This document shows positions 40,802 to 52,290 of a DNA stretch of 64,000 nucleotides, piece by piece. The stretch comes from Collybia mongolica (Eukaryota; Basidiomycota; Agaricomycetes; Agaricales; Clitocybaceae): positions 1,984,001 to 2,048,000 of the forward strand of contig JAAXNY010000004.1 of NCBI GenBank assembly GCA_013420905.1. Direction: 5' to 3'. A program made the position numbers and the translations under genes. How positions within the stretch are numbered: position 1 is the first letter of the stretch; every line of letters starts with the position of its first letter. The notes beneath the pieces were generated by a model. That model did not search any database. It had not been told where the DNA came from and saw only the letters and a list, made by a program, of their open reading frames with translations.

Positions 40802-43800
40802 CTAGGGGGAGGTGTGTGCGCGTGCAGGGATGGTGGTTGGTGGGGGGAGTGGGGGTGGGGGTGGAGGAGACGGTGGGGGCGGGTGGGTGAATCGATGGGT
40901 GGAGGAAATGTAAGCTAACAGGGTTTTGGACGCGCGGGGGTCAGAGAGGAGGAAGGGGAGGTTATCGGCCTTGCGTTTGAGTTTGACGCGCATGAGGTGG
41001 CGCGCATGTTGGTAGTGAGGGCAAGCAAAGATAAAGTGATGTATTGTTTCTGGGATGTTTTCTGGGCAGTGTGGGCATGCGGGTGATGGGGATTTGCCAA
41101 TGCGAGCTAGGTAATGATTGAGAGGGATGTGTCCGGTGCGTAGTTAAGAAAGGATGGAGGCTTGAGGGCGGTCGAGTTTGGAGATAAGTTGGAGGTAGCA
41201 TTTGGAAGGGAGGGAGGGGTCGATTTGGTGAATGCGGCGGTAACGGGGGGAGGTCTTCCACCTGGCTTTCCAGGTTTTGTTGAGGGAGGAGAGGTGGTGT
41301 TGGCGGAGGGCTGGGATGCTGTCGGGGAGGGGGTTCTTTCTTAGGTATCGGGGTAGCGAGCTTGGGAGGCTTGTCAGGCCCGCGGCCGCGTCTCTGGCTA
41401 GGGCATCGGCGCGTTCGTTCGGCGCGAAATTGACATGGCCGGGAGTCCAATGAAGTTGGAGGGGGGGTTGGGAAGGGGAGGGATGGAGGGCGCGTTGATG
41501 TTTGGATAGGTGCTTGGATTGGTTGTGGATGACATCTAGGATGTAGTGGGCTGGGTGGGGTCGTTGGTTTTGTGTTGCTTTGAGGGAGGCATGGCTATCT
41601 GAGCCGATGATAATGGGTTTAGTGGTGAGGATGTTGGAGGTTTTGAGGAGGTGGAGGGCTAGCGTGAGGCCAACTAGTTCGCCTTCGTATACTGTGTGTT
41701 TGGTAATCGGCCCGAGGTGGTAGGTTAGGTGGGCAGTTTCGATGCCGTTTTTGTATAGGGTGGCTGAGGCGCCTACATTCCCGTCGAGGCCGGAACCGTC
41801 GCAGTATACGGAGATAGGTGAGGTGGTGTGGAAGAGGTTGGCCTGTTGTAGGGCCGTAGGTTTGTCGTCTGGGATGTTGATAGTAAAGGGAGGGGAGTAG
41901 TTGGGTGAGAGGCGTGTGGGGAGGATGGTTTCAATCAGGGAGGGGGTAATATCGTAGAGGTGGAAGAGGTTGTGTAGTGGGGAGCGGTGCCGTTTAGTGC
42001 GGCGGGTGGCGGCTTTTTTAACAAGGGGGTGGAGGGGATGGGAAGGGGGGAGGGAGGCTAATCGTAACGTAGAGCGGAAGAGAACTTTGTGGAAGAGGAG
42101 GTCTATGGGTAAAAGGTTAGCGTGGACATCGAGGGCATCACCTGCGGCTGTGCGTATGGAGCCTGTGATGGTTTTGGCCATATTGCGTTGGATTGAGGCT
42201 AGCTTTTTAGTTACTGAGATGGAACCGGAGCGTTTGGAGCCTGAGGAGGGGGTTGAGATACCTGTGTACCAAATGTCAGCCGCGTATGTGAAGGCGGGGA
42301 TTGCAACAGTGTTGTAGAGCTGCCTCATATTTTTCGCGGAGAGGCCCCCGGAGAGGCGGGGGAGGCGGGCTATTTGAGAGGTCCAGTTCGTAGCGCTTGC
42401 AACTACTTTGTCGTGGTGCTTGGTCCATTTGAGTTTTGGATCTATCGTGACCCCGAGGATCTTGTATTCGGTAACCGTTTTGATGGTCTGCGTGGTGACC
42501 GTGCCGTTGGGGTTGGTGCGGGTGAGGACAAGGTCCTGTGGGATGATGTCGTTAGTAGTGCGGGGGTGGTTCATTAGCGCAACTTTGGAAAGTTCAAAGG
42601 GTGAGTTATGAGAGATGGACCATTCAAACCCGCCGTTTTGGCATTCCATGAGGCTTTTGATGTATTCATGGGCGACTTCGAGGGAGGAGGCAATGACTAG
42701 GAGGGTGCAGTCGTCCACAAAACCGATGGTGATTTCGTGTTTGCGAAAGCGGATGGAGAAGAGGGGGGTGTTGTAGAATGCGTATGCTAGCATGGAAAAG
42801 GGACAACCTTGGGTGGTTCCATTGTCCACGTTGAAGAAGTCCGAGAGGTAATCGTCGAACATTAGGCGTGTGGTGCGTCCGGTGAGCATTTGACTAACGA
42901 TGTTAGTGATACATACTGGGACGCCTTTAGCTTTCATGTTGTGAATAAGTCGTTCTTTTACCGTGTTGGGGAAGGCACCTTGGACGTCAAGGAAGAGTGA
43001 GACGGCTACTTTTTTGTTTCGCCAGGCTTCTTTGATTTTGTACGTCATGAGGTGGAGGGCGTCGGAGGTGTTTCTACCTGAGCGTCCTCCGAATTGAGAT
43101 GGGGGAAGGAGGTTGTGTTTTTCCGCTAGGTGGGAGAGCTCAGCAGCGAGGAGGGTGGAGAAGAGTTTACCTATGGTGTCGAGGAGGCCTATTGGCCGGT
43201 AGGCTTTGGCGACGTTGTAGGCTGGTTTCCCACCTTTCCTGAGCACGAGGGTAGTGGATTGTAGCCAGCGGGGGTGGTAGATGTTGAGTTCGAGTACTGC
43301 TCTGTAGATGTAGTGGAGGTGGTTGAGGAGTATCGGTACGCATTTCTTGAGTACGATGTTGGGGATACCGTCGGGGCCTGGGGCTTTGTGGGGGTGAAGC
43401 TGGGAGATGGCATCCTTAATTCGGTGGTGGGAGAAGTAGGCAATATCAGGGAGGGGTTTGGGGTAAGTGAAGTTGGGTGGGACGGAGGGGGTGGGGGGAG
43501 GAGGTGGGAAGAAGGACTCTGCGAGGAGCTTGGCTTTCTCTTGGTTGGAGGTAGCTAGCGCCGGTGTGTCGTTGGCATCAATTTTGAGGTCTGGTATGCG
43601 GGCGCAGGATCTGTCGGAGGGTTCGTCAGTAGCGTATTTGTTGGCAACATAGATGTCCTTAGATGTGGCTCCTTCGAGCCAGTTGACGAAATGGGATTTT
43701 TTGGTTTTTTGTATCGTTTCGGCTAGCTTGTTGGATATTCGTCTATGGGCTGCTATGGAGGGGTGATTAGTTATGTGCGAGAAGCGCTTAACTTGGTTAC

Positions 43801-44818
43801 TAAGTTTGTTTTTCTGTTTGACTAAACTGGCAATTTCGTCAGTCCACCAGCGCTTGGAGAAGGGCGTGGGTTTGCGGAGGGGAACGTGCTGGGAGATTGT
43901 GTTCTGTATGATGGTGGTGAGTGTGTCGACTTTGGTGAGGAACTCATCTTCGTTGGGAATTCTGGACGCAGGGGAGGCGGCGCTAAGTTCGCGTTCGAGG
44001 GTTGAAGAGAATTCTTCCCAGTTGACGTTGTGGAAGTTGTAAGAGGGGGGAGCTGGCGGTCTAGGGATGGGGAGGTTGAGGGTGGTGTGAATGGGGGTGT
44101 GGTCCGTGAGGGGTGGGAGGATGTCCGTCCGTGTGTCGCAGGAGATGAGGAGGTCAGGGTCGTAGGAGGAGAACCAGACGTTGTCGGGACGCGTCCATCT
44201 GCCGCGATAGGAAAAGTAGGTGGGGAGGTTGGGGGGGAGGGCCAAATCCATATCGTAGTCCTTTAGGAGGTCGAGGAGGGGCTGTACTTGAGCTTCTGGT
44301 GAGTTGAGGTGGCGGTTTTCGGAGGATTCCCAGAGGGGATGGTGTCTGTTGAAGTCACCTAGCCATAGCATATGATCGGTGCCGTTGCGATCGAGTGCTA
44401 GTGAGGGGAGGAAGTTTGCGAGCGTTTCTAGTGAAGCGTTGTGGGTACAGTCGTTGTAGATATTGAAGATGGATAGGGAGCCGGTTTCGGTGCGGAATTT
44501 GATGGCTGTGATGTCTGGCGAGGGAATTGGTAGTGTAGAGTATGCTTCAGTGTCGATGTTGGTGTTGATGAGGAGGACTGAGCGTGAGCGGATTTTGGCG
44601 GCGGAGTTTGTGGTGTGGTTGAGGGGGTAGACGACACGCCAGTAGGGTGAGGCATGTGTGTTGTGGAAGTGGTCTAGGCAGGGTTCCTGGATTGCGATGA
44701 TGTCCCATTCGCGAGGGTCGGCAACTCCGATGACGTACTGTTGGGCAACGGTTGATTTCCGGACGTTTTGTTGCCAAATACGGAGGGATGCGGGGAGGGT
44801 GGCTGGGGCTCTAATCAT
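40802..44818 (-). pseudogene. LINE-C ORF2: endonuclease / RT / RNase H, one late stop
   Basis: The ATG at 44818 overlaps the ORF1 stop (ATGATTAG). Seen: EEP endonuclease (IAIQEPCLD, WLGDFNRHHPLW), RT (HKAPGPDGIPN, SLFLDVQGAFPN, NGTTQGCPFS, catalytic VGFVDD) and RNase H with all four acidic residues (YCDGSG, YEGELVG, GSDSHAS, NERADALARD). The frame stops with TAA at 41146-41144 in QASILS, yet continues unbroken in the same frame with LRTGHIPLNHYLARIG and a CPHC...H...C zinc motif to 40802. Related LINEs usually have Gln here, so CAA to TAA is likely. Only the C-terminal zinc domain would be lost. Confidence 0.88.
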
Positions 44819-46547
44819 CAATTCGAGGGGATGTTAGAGGGGGGGTGGATCGAGTAGAGGGGCCGGTTGGTTGGGGGGTGGGGTTGAAATTTGATTGGGA
44901 GTTAATAGGGTGGCGGGACGCGTGGTGTGGGGAGGGGGGACGTGGGGGGAGGGATGGGTGTGGTGGGAGTGTGGTGGTGATCTTTGAGGGTTTGGGGGGA
45001 GCGGTGGCCCAGGTCCAAGGTTCACTGGTGGGGAAGAAGGGCATGATGTTCTCGGGGTATTTGGCGTCGAGCGCAGCGCACTTTTCCTGAAAAGAAGGGC
45101 AGTTAGAATTGTTACTAGCGTGAGAGGAGGAGGGACCGCAGGAGACGCAGCGAGGGGGGTCGATGCCGGGGCAGTTGGAGGTAGGATGAGAATGACTGCT
45201 GCATCTGGCGCAGGTCTCTGAGCCTTTGCAGTTGGCGCGTAGGTGGCCATAGCGCTGACATTTGTTGCAGCGGATGGGGATGCGTATGTCTTTGCATACA
45301 GGGGTTAGGGTGCCGAGGACGTAGACTCTATCTGAAAGTAGACGGTTAGCAATGGCAGCAGAGTTACAGACAAACTTTAAGTTGGCAACTTTCTGGCCGA
45401 CGTTTCGTGCTTCGATCCTCTTGAGCCATGTGGCAGACATGATGGAGCCAGGGGGTAGGTTAATGTCTAGTTCAAAGTCGGAGATATGGGCGGGGTTGGA
45501 GGGGTCGAAGGTGCCGGTGCAGGGGACAAATTTCATGATGACGTTGTGGCCTCGAGGTTTGATCCTGGCTGAGGTGCCGAAGTAGGTAGAGATGAAGGTG
45601 GAGCCCGCTTCCAATGCGCGACGTTTGAAGGCTTCCGCTCCTTCGGGGGTGGAAAAGTCTAGTCGAAGGTCGCCGCTTTCAAGAGCTTGTATTCCTCGGA
45701 TGTTGGACTGGATTTGAAGTTCTCCGGGGTCCGCGAATTCGTTTTCAGTATTGTCGAGGCTGGTAAGGAGTTTGTTAAGGTCGAGACGGGTGTCATTTAG
45801 GTCTTTGGACGAGGCACTTTGAGGGGCACCGACGTCCTCGGGGTTATAGGATATGATGATGGTCTTGGCTGCTGCTAGGATGCGTTGTTGTAACAGGGTG
45901 TGTTGGGTGGGGAGGGAGGGGTTGAAATTGGGGGAGGGGAGGGAGGGAGGTGAGGGAGTTGAGGCGACGATATCGGCCCAGGTGGGGGTTTTGCAGGGGA
46001 GGGCGGGGGGAGGGGGGGGTAGTGTAGCAAGAGTAGAGGCTGTTGTTTCTAGGGATTCTGTAATAGAGGAGAGTTTGTCAGTAGTGTCAGTTAGCGAGAG
46101 GGATGTGGTTGCTTGTGTTGAGGAAACTTTGTCTAGGAAATTAGTGGAGGAGGATAAGTTATCAGAAATTATAGAAAGAGATGGTAAGATTTTGTTGGCG
46201 ATGGTTTTGGCTAGGGCGGTGGAGATGGTGTCGTTGACATTGTCTTCTATTAGGAATGCTACGGAACGGATGGCTGGGATTAGGTTAGAGGGTATACCGG
46301 GAGAGAGAGAGATGGTTAATAAGATGTGGACTAGCTTAGACCGGTTGTAGGGTTCGCTTTCGAGAATCCAGCTCTTGCCTTCGAGCCAGGCGCGAGCGTC
46401 ATTTGCGTTGTCGATCTTACACGGGTCAGCGGCTAGGATTGAATTGATCTCGGATCTCGTGGGCATGCCACGTATGGGGGTGGGTTCGGGGTCCTGGGAC
46501 CTGGTTGGTTTGTTGGTTTTGGAAGTGGAGGGGGCAGTGCTGGGCAT
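44811..46547 (-). CDS. LINE-C ORF1: gag-like RNA-binding protein
   Basis: The 578-residue frame is intact. The N-terminus is Ser/Thr/Pro-rich, the middle is helical with a long low-complexity Ser/Thr stretch (about 120-185), and around residues 440-500 three zinc knuckles occur: CNKCQRYGHLRANC, CARCSSHSHPTSNC and a variant beginning CVSC. The tail is Pro-rich. The protein probably coats element RNA. Its TAG stop lies inside the ORF2 start (ATGATTAG, 44818-44811), suggesting stop-restart translation of ORF2. Confidence 0.9.
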   Translation of the reverse strand: MPSTAPSTSKTNKPTRSQDPEPTPIRGMPTRSEINSILAADPCKIDNANDARAWLEGKSWILESEPYNRSKLVHILLTISLSPGIPSNLIPAIRSVAFLIEDNVNDTISTALAKTIANKILPSLSIISDNLSSSTNFLDKVSSTQATTSLSLTDTTDKLSSITESLETTASTLATLPPPPPALPCKTPTWADIVASTPSPPSLPSPNFNPSLPTQHTLLQQRILAAAKTIIISYNPEDVGAPQSASSKDLNDTRLDLNKLLTSLDNTENEFADPGELQIQSNIRGIQALESGDLRLDFSTPEGAEAFKRRALEAGSTFISTYFGTSARIKPRGHNVIMKFVPCTGTFDPSNPAHISDFELDINLPPGSIMSATWLKRIEARNVGQKVANLKFVCNSAAIANRLLSDRVYVLGTLTPVCKDIRIPIRCNKCQRYGHLRANCKGSETCARCSSHSHPTSNCPGIDPPRCVSCGPSSSHASNNSNCPSFQEKCAALDAKYPENIMPFFPTSEPWTWATAPPKPSKITTTLPPHPSLPPRPPSPHHASRHPINSQSNFNPTPQPTGPSTRSTPPLTSPRIDD

Positions 46548-46713
46548 GTTTGGTGTACGTGAGTTGGAGGGGTGACGGGTTTTGAGAAAAGGAAGGGTGG
46601 CTTGAGGGGCCAGAGCTGAAAGGAGGCAATAAATGGGGAAAGGATGGCTAAAAGTGGTGAATTACCCAGGACCCCGAGGGGGATGATGGGGGTTCAGGAG
46701 CAAGAAGCGATCC

Positions 46714-46725
46714 CAGGGTCGGAAT
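46714..46725. repeat. LINE-C target-site duplication, right (CAGGGTCGGAAT)
   Basis: It is an exact copy of 40500-40511. Only 25 bp lie between it and the kinase ATG. Confidence 0.85.
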
Positions 46726-46750
46726 ACTGTTTGCTATCTGCAGAGTCCCA

Positions 46751-49578
46751 ATGGCTGCTCAGCCCTCGGTACATCAGCTTTACAAACGTCTCGAAACTGT
46801 CGGAAAGGGTGCTTATGGCTCTGTTCATAAAGGTCAACACATTCCAACTGGAAATGTTGTTGCTCTCAAGATAATCAATCTCGACACCACGGACGATGAT
46901 GTGGGCGACATCCAACGCGAAGTAGCTCTCCTCACACAACTCAGGGATGCACCCAACATCACCAAATACTATGGCTGCCACATGGATGGTCCTCGCGTCT
47001 GGATTGTCATGGAGTTCGCTCAGGGGGGGAGTGTACTATCTTTGATGAAAGCATCGAAAGACGGATGCCTTGAGGAGAAGTATGTCTCGGTCATCGTCCG
47101 GGAAGTCCTCGTCGGCCTAAGCTATCTCCATAAAGTTCCCGTAATACACAGGGATATGAAAGCTGCGAATATCTTGGTCACAGCATCTGGGAAAGTCATG
47201 ATCTGCGATTTCGGCGTGTCCGCGCTTCTGGCAACAACTTCAAGTAAACGCAACACTTTGACAGGAACTCCATACTGGATGGCGCCAGAGGTCGTTCAGA
47301 GCCTTCCCGCATATGATACCAAAGCGGACATTTGGAGTTTAGGTATTATGATTTACGAGATGATCAAGGGTAGCCCTCCCCATTCCAACATGGATAAGTT
47401 CAAGGTCATGGATCTCATACCCAGGGCGAAGCCCCCCCGGCTTCTCGACAGCGAGGGTGGAAAAGATATGCGTGACTTCATGGCGTTGTGCCTCAGAGAA
47501 ACCCCAAGTGAGGTACATTTGCCTCTTTCTATCATTGCACTTGCCACTAACAGGATATAGCGTCTGCCTGCAGATGAATTAGCCAAGTCGAAGTGGATCA
47601 AATCAGTCTCAAAAGTGGGAGTGGTGATTCTCAAAGATCTCATTCTCCGTCTCCAGCAGGCTGGAAGGAGGGCCAGTCTCGCCGACCCTCTTGAATGGGA
47701 AGAGGACGAGGAAAGAGAGTGCGTGCACCTCGATCCTTCGATGTCGTCATGCCTAACCTTGTGTAATATGACAGCCTTCAGCGACTCGACACACAGGACG
47801 ACAATCCATGGGAGTTCGAGACTGTTCGTGGCCGGCCATATGCCCACGCGCAACAACATAATCATGTGGCACTTCCAAACGATGATGACAGTTTGTCCGC
47901 CCAAGCCACAATCCGGCTCCCTCAACCATTAACTCTTCCGTCGTCATTGCGCCTCCTTTTTGAAGACGAGTCTGTTCCACAACAAGAGCCTTTCCGTTTG
48001 CCTACCTACTCATTCCCTTCTACCCCAAACACACCAAGTCCACCGAGTTCCCACCCTCCATCAATGGCATCCTCGCCTGCCAGAGAACGGATGGCGATCA
48101 AGCGTGCTTTGACCGTGGACAATGACGAGATCACTGCGAGACAAGGGACATTCGTATACCCTCCCCGTGCCACATCCCGCTCTCGCTCAAAGCTTTCCTC
48201 AAGCGTCCCTGGATCTAGCGATGAAACTTCAGCTCCTTTCTTAATAGAGCCGAACTCAGAAGCTGATCGTTCACGGCACAAACTCTTGCCTATCTCAGGC
48301 CTTGCAACAGGACATTCTGATATTACAGATCATCCGCTCAACAGTACTAAAACTGCTCAAACTTACCAGGATTTTCGCATTCGCTTTCCACCAAATATGG
48401 AAGTTCCCTCATCCTCAGGCACCGACCCTGCCAGTCCCATCACCCGCACCCATACTGTGCCATTCTCTACTTCTCCAGACCCAGCCATACTGACAGGTCT
48501 CTCATCACCAGAGAAGGGGCCACAGAGCAACACCGAAGACTCAGTGCATAGTGGTAGTACTGGTAGTGGCAACACAAGACGAAGCGATCTTAACCTGGCA
48601 TCTCCAGCTGCTTTCCAGTTTCCGCCTTCCTCGAACACACACTTCCACCCACAGATATTTATAGCATCTGCTCACAAGTCACACAACCGTGTATCACCCA
48701 CGCACCTTAGTGCATCAAATCTAGCAAACTCGCCTAGTGCACACCAGGCAACCTACTCTCTTGACATTTCGGGCAAACAGAACGTCACGCCCAGCTTATT
48801 ATCCCCGCCCATCACCCGTACACGCTCAGCAACTGCACTTCCAGAGACGAAACCCATTAGTATAGGCACCGCCACAGTTCGCCAGGTAAACGGCTCAAAT
48901 ATTCCGCATCTAGTTCCTCCTTCGAAACCATTTGCAAGGGTGAACAGGGACAGGAGTGGTAGTGACGTCAGTCAAACCACGAATGCCGGTACACCTGGCC
49001 TCAAAGATGTGCTAAAAATACCATCCCTTACATCAGAACATCGACTCGGAATTTCAGACCTCCTTCCACCGTCTCCATCCAGCATAAGTCATGGATCTCG
49101 AAATTTTCTTTTCTCTCCCAGCCAGCTTAGTTCTGTCACGAATGTGCCCTCAGATTCTACGCGACAGTATTCAGCATTCCGAGATGCAGCGTTGTCAACG
49201 ACTTCTTTTTCTTTGGGCTTGCCTAGGTCATCTTCCCCCCTTGACCTGCATAGAACTGTCACTGAGCCCCTTTTATCATCCGCGCCGGCCGCACTAACCT
49301 TGACCGGGCCTCAGATTCGCCCTCTGGATTACATGTCGTTGATCACCCATGAATCTACACATGCTGAATTGGCTCGGACAATCGAAGACCTGACGCAGTG
49401 GCTTTCCCTAGTCGAGATAGGGTTGAGCGGAATGCTAGAAACTGCTCACACAAATACCATTGAGGAGGAAAAAGAGGTGCCAAGCGACACCGGAGACGAG
49501 CCTGAGTATACCGCTTCTATTCATCCGGGAAGTTCGATGGAGTTTGAATCTCGACGTTTTCCAATATCTGCTGGATAA
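46751..49578 (+). CDS. Ste20/germinal-centre-type protein kinase, NAK1/KIC1-like
   Basis: This Ser/Thr kinase probably acts in the morphogenesis (RAM/MOR) network upstream of an NDR kinase. Exons 46751-47512, 47561-47718 and 47775-49578 encode 907 residues. The kinase domain is at the N-terminus (about 10-275): GKGAYGSV P-loop, VALKI Lys, HRDMKAAN catalytic loop, DFGVS, GTPYWMAPE. A long Ser/Pro-rich tail follows, with a short conserved-looking end (LDYMSLITHESTHAELARTIEDL). Domain order fits GCK-III/NAK1 better than PAK, because no PBD or CRIB is present. LINE-C ends 25 bp before the ATG, so the native promoter is displaced. It is convergent with MET14, 72 bp apart. Confidence 0.9.
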
Positions 49579-49650
49579 CAAAATTCCTGTCATTGACTAG
49601 CGAAATAATGTGCAACCCTGATGACGTTCGTTGATGGCATGTAAGGAACA

Positions 49651-50466
49651 TTACAATGAGATGTATCCTTTCAAGACGAGATAGTCGGTAATGATTCGAA
49701 CACTCTCTGTAACATCGGTTTGATGCGTTTTTATATGGATCTCGGGGTTTTCAGGCGCCTCATAAGGTGCTGATATCCCAGTAAAATCTGGTCAACAGGA
49801 TCGTGAGTTGCTTCTTGCCCCAAAGACACTATTTTACCTTTAATCTGTCCAGCCCTGGCCAATTTATAAAGGCCTTTGGGGTCTCTCCGCTCAACTACTT
49901 CGAGCGGGGCATCAATAAAAACCTCAATAAATGGCAACGACGTTTGTTCGTGGAGTGTACGGGCCAAACTTCGGTCAACACGATACGGCGATATAAATGC
50001 AGTGATTGCTATGCATGACGAATCTGCGAATAGTTTCGAAACCTGGGCGATATTTAAGTTAAACCCTGAATATTTGTGAGGACACTACCTCTCCGATTCT
50101 TCGAATATTCTCATTCCTTGACTTTTCGTCGAAACCAAGATCCTTATTCAGTCCAAATCGAACATTGTCACCATCCAGACGGTATGCGAATTTGTGATGA
50201 CGAAGGAGATGTTGCTCCAACGCGCATGCAATTGTTGACTAGATGAAAAGGAATCGTTCGTTTGGTCGATCACAAATAGATACGGACAAACTTTTCCACT
50301 AGCACTGAGACCAGTAAGCCAAACGGTAACGCCTTTTTGCTCGAGTAATGTTGTTCGTTCAATACTGGTGACAGATCCTATCAAATCGAAGGTTGGCACA
50401 TGAACGTGATCGATAAAGGAGAAATCAAGAGACAAAACCTGGGTGAAACGTTATATTTGTGGCCAT
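49651..50466 (-). CDS. MET14: Adenylylsulfate (APS) kinase
   Basis: It phosphorylates APS to PAPS with ATP, the second step of sulfate assimilation, in the cytosol. Minus-strand exons: 50466-50439, 50377-50292, 50238-50089, 50042-49838, 49787-49651 (201 residues, as in yeast). Seen: [10 protein letters not shown] start, GLSASGKST P-loop split by intron 2, [81 protein letters not shown]. The first exon is only 28 nt. All splice phases agree. Confidence 0.96.
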
Positions 50467-51084
50467 GAGAGAAAAAAGAAGAGCGGAAGAGAAAAGTGAA
50501 TGTCATTCATGTGTTCAATAACATAACTGATCAAGGGATTGGCAAAGATTTGGCAAGAGTGTCGCGATCAGCATCAGGTGATAGGCATCGTCGTTCACGT
50601 GATGTCAGACGCGTGTCGTTAGTTCATTACATTTGACAAGACCCTTTCCAGAAAGTTAGTCTATAGGACAATGATCACATCCAAGGCAGGGAATATCACA
50701 GATAAACAGCCCTCCGAGCCTTCCACGGTACGTAAACCCAAAAGTTCATTTTGATATCAAACTGCTGTATTGAGTTCTCAAGAATACATGCATATATATA
50801 TATACCGAGGGTACGACGAAGCCGATGTTTTGGGTTACAGTCTATAGCCTTGAACCCCCGGGAGGGACTATATATGCGTTAGGGCTTCATTCATGTTTCG
50901 CAAATTAATTCATCCTTGATATTAATTTTTGCACTCATCAACGAGACACTCTTTTAGATTCATGCTAATTTTTCACCAAATATCATTGGCACAGGTGGAT
51001 ATAAGATAGCAGTACAATGATATAGAACAGAATTTTATTCTATATCTTATGCACAACAAATCCAACTGTATAATATTCTCTGCA
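50467..51084. other. Intergenic, no gene recognised
   Basis: A TA-repeat (ATATATATATATA) lies near 50794, and several short ORFs lack support. An ATG at 50671 opens 19 codons to a GTACGT donor-like site, but no following exon was found. It probably holds the MET14 promoter and the pyroglutamyl-peptidase 3' end. Confidence 0.4.
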
Positions 51085-52182
51085 TCAAGCACCTGTCACG
51101 CCCCCGGATCCATCGTCGGCATCGACGAGGAGTTGCAACTCTCCGCATATCCAAAAAATTATCCGCTTGATAGCGTCCGTCACTTCCTCCGTACTCAGTG
51201 GCTGATTCACAGGCGGACAGTGGAGAAGCAAGACTTGGGTATTTCGACGCTTTTCGTAAGGCTTTGCCGTACGCTTGGCTTCAGCAAGGGAGCAATAGTA
51301 TATAAAGTCGCAAAGATAATGGCCAGCATCCATGGATGTGTATATTTGCTGTTTCGATTTTCAAGTTAGTTTTAATTTTTTTTTTCTGATGCATTGCAGG
51401 ACCAGAAGCACACACCTCCACTCCCGACTGTTTCAAATCTTGGACGAGTCTAGTAACATCGATTTCTGTTGTTATTTCATCTGGGAAGTTCTCATAAGCC
51501 GAACCGAAACCACGGGCTGGCCTTACGACACTGTCTCCACTGGTTTCGACAATATCCATACCCAAACGCTCCCTTTCTATGTTCTCTGCCACTAAGGTGT
51601 CTTCAGCTCTTCGGCTGAAGTCTTTGGGTGATGATCGAACGACGGATGCTAGCTTCCCGTCAGCATCCTTCATGTGATACCCCAGCTTATGACCTTGCCT
51701 CTCCATTCGAAGAGGACCACGACCAGCTACGCCGATATGAAATATAATATCATAGCCTGATTCCGGTGGCGATGGGAAGAGATTTGCTTGTGAATCAGGG
51801 AGGATTGGTGGGCGAGCATGTAGGCCTGGTACGATGCTGAGAACCGCATCGTATGACACTGGAATTTCGAGAGCGGATATATGAATTGGACGGCTTTGAC
51901 TCTGATCATCCGACATAGTAGTTTGGTCACCAACAACGATTGAATTGAAAGGGGGATCCGGGGAGATAATTGTATTGTGTAGAGGTTTGACTGCTAGCCA
52001 AGATGGATTCACCTCGTACTGATTGAATGGCTAAACTTGCGACGAGTCAGAGGCATTTACTCGTGGTGCGTCCGACGAACTGACGGACCAGGAGTACTTA
52101 CACCAAAGCCGGTCAAAAGTACACGGAAGGCACCGTCTCTGGGGTGCTGTTCAGTGTCTGCATTGGCTGGTAGGGTCGGCAT
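51085..52182 (-). CDS. Pyroglutamyl-peptidase I (peptidase C15)
   Basis: It removes N-terminal pyroglutamate from peptides, in the cytosol. Minus-strand exons: 52182-52102, 52030-51416, 51348-51085 (319 residues).  Seen: VLLTGFG-PFNQYEVNPSW (split by intron 1), GYDIIFHIGVAGRGPLRMER around the catalytic Glu region, RGFGSAYENFPDEI, and SMDAGHYLCDFIYYCSL containing the catalytic Cys. The protein is longer than bacterial enzymes (about 215), mainly from inserted loops around residues 45-70. The start ATG is 109 bp from the MGS1 stop; both genes are on the minus strand. Confidence 0.88.
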
Positions 52183-52290
52183 TGGCTGGTAGTTGATCGA
52201 TGTATCTGGAGTAAGCAGCCAACTCTTAGTCGAGATCTGATATCATTACTTGATCTCACGCACGGGCCTTAATAATACACTACATACTAT

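Larger units (their letters stand above)
40512..46713 (-). mobile_element. LINE-C: near full-length non-LTR retrotransposon, two ORFs
   Basis: On the minus strand a 5' leader of about 165 bp is followed by ORF1 (46547-44811), ORF2 (44818-40802) and a 3' region ending in ATT/TAA triplets (40512-40528) instead of poly(A). A 12-bp target duplication flanks it. It differs from LINE-A/B in ORF sequence and tail type, so it is a second family. A single stop in ORF2 is the only lesion seen. It is CpG-rich and therefore young. It sits between the start codons of eIF2B-gamma and a kinase. Confidence 0.92.

Noticed and set aside
41970..42317. Plus-strand ORFs within LINE-C
   Set aside because: They are GC-rich antisense shadows of ORF2.
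50671..50727. Short ORF with a GTACGT donor-like end, possible first exon
   Set aside because: No downstream exon in phase was found before the neighbouring gene.
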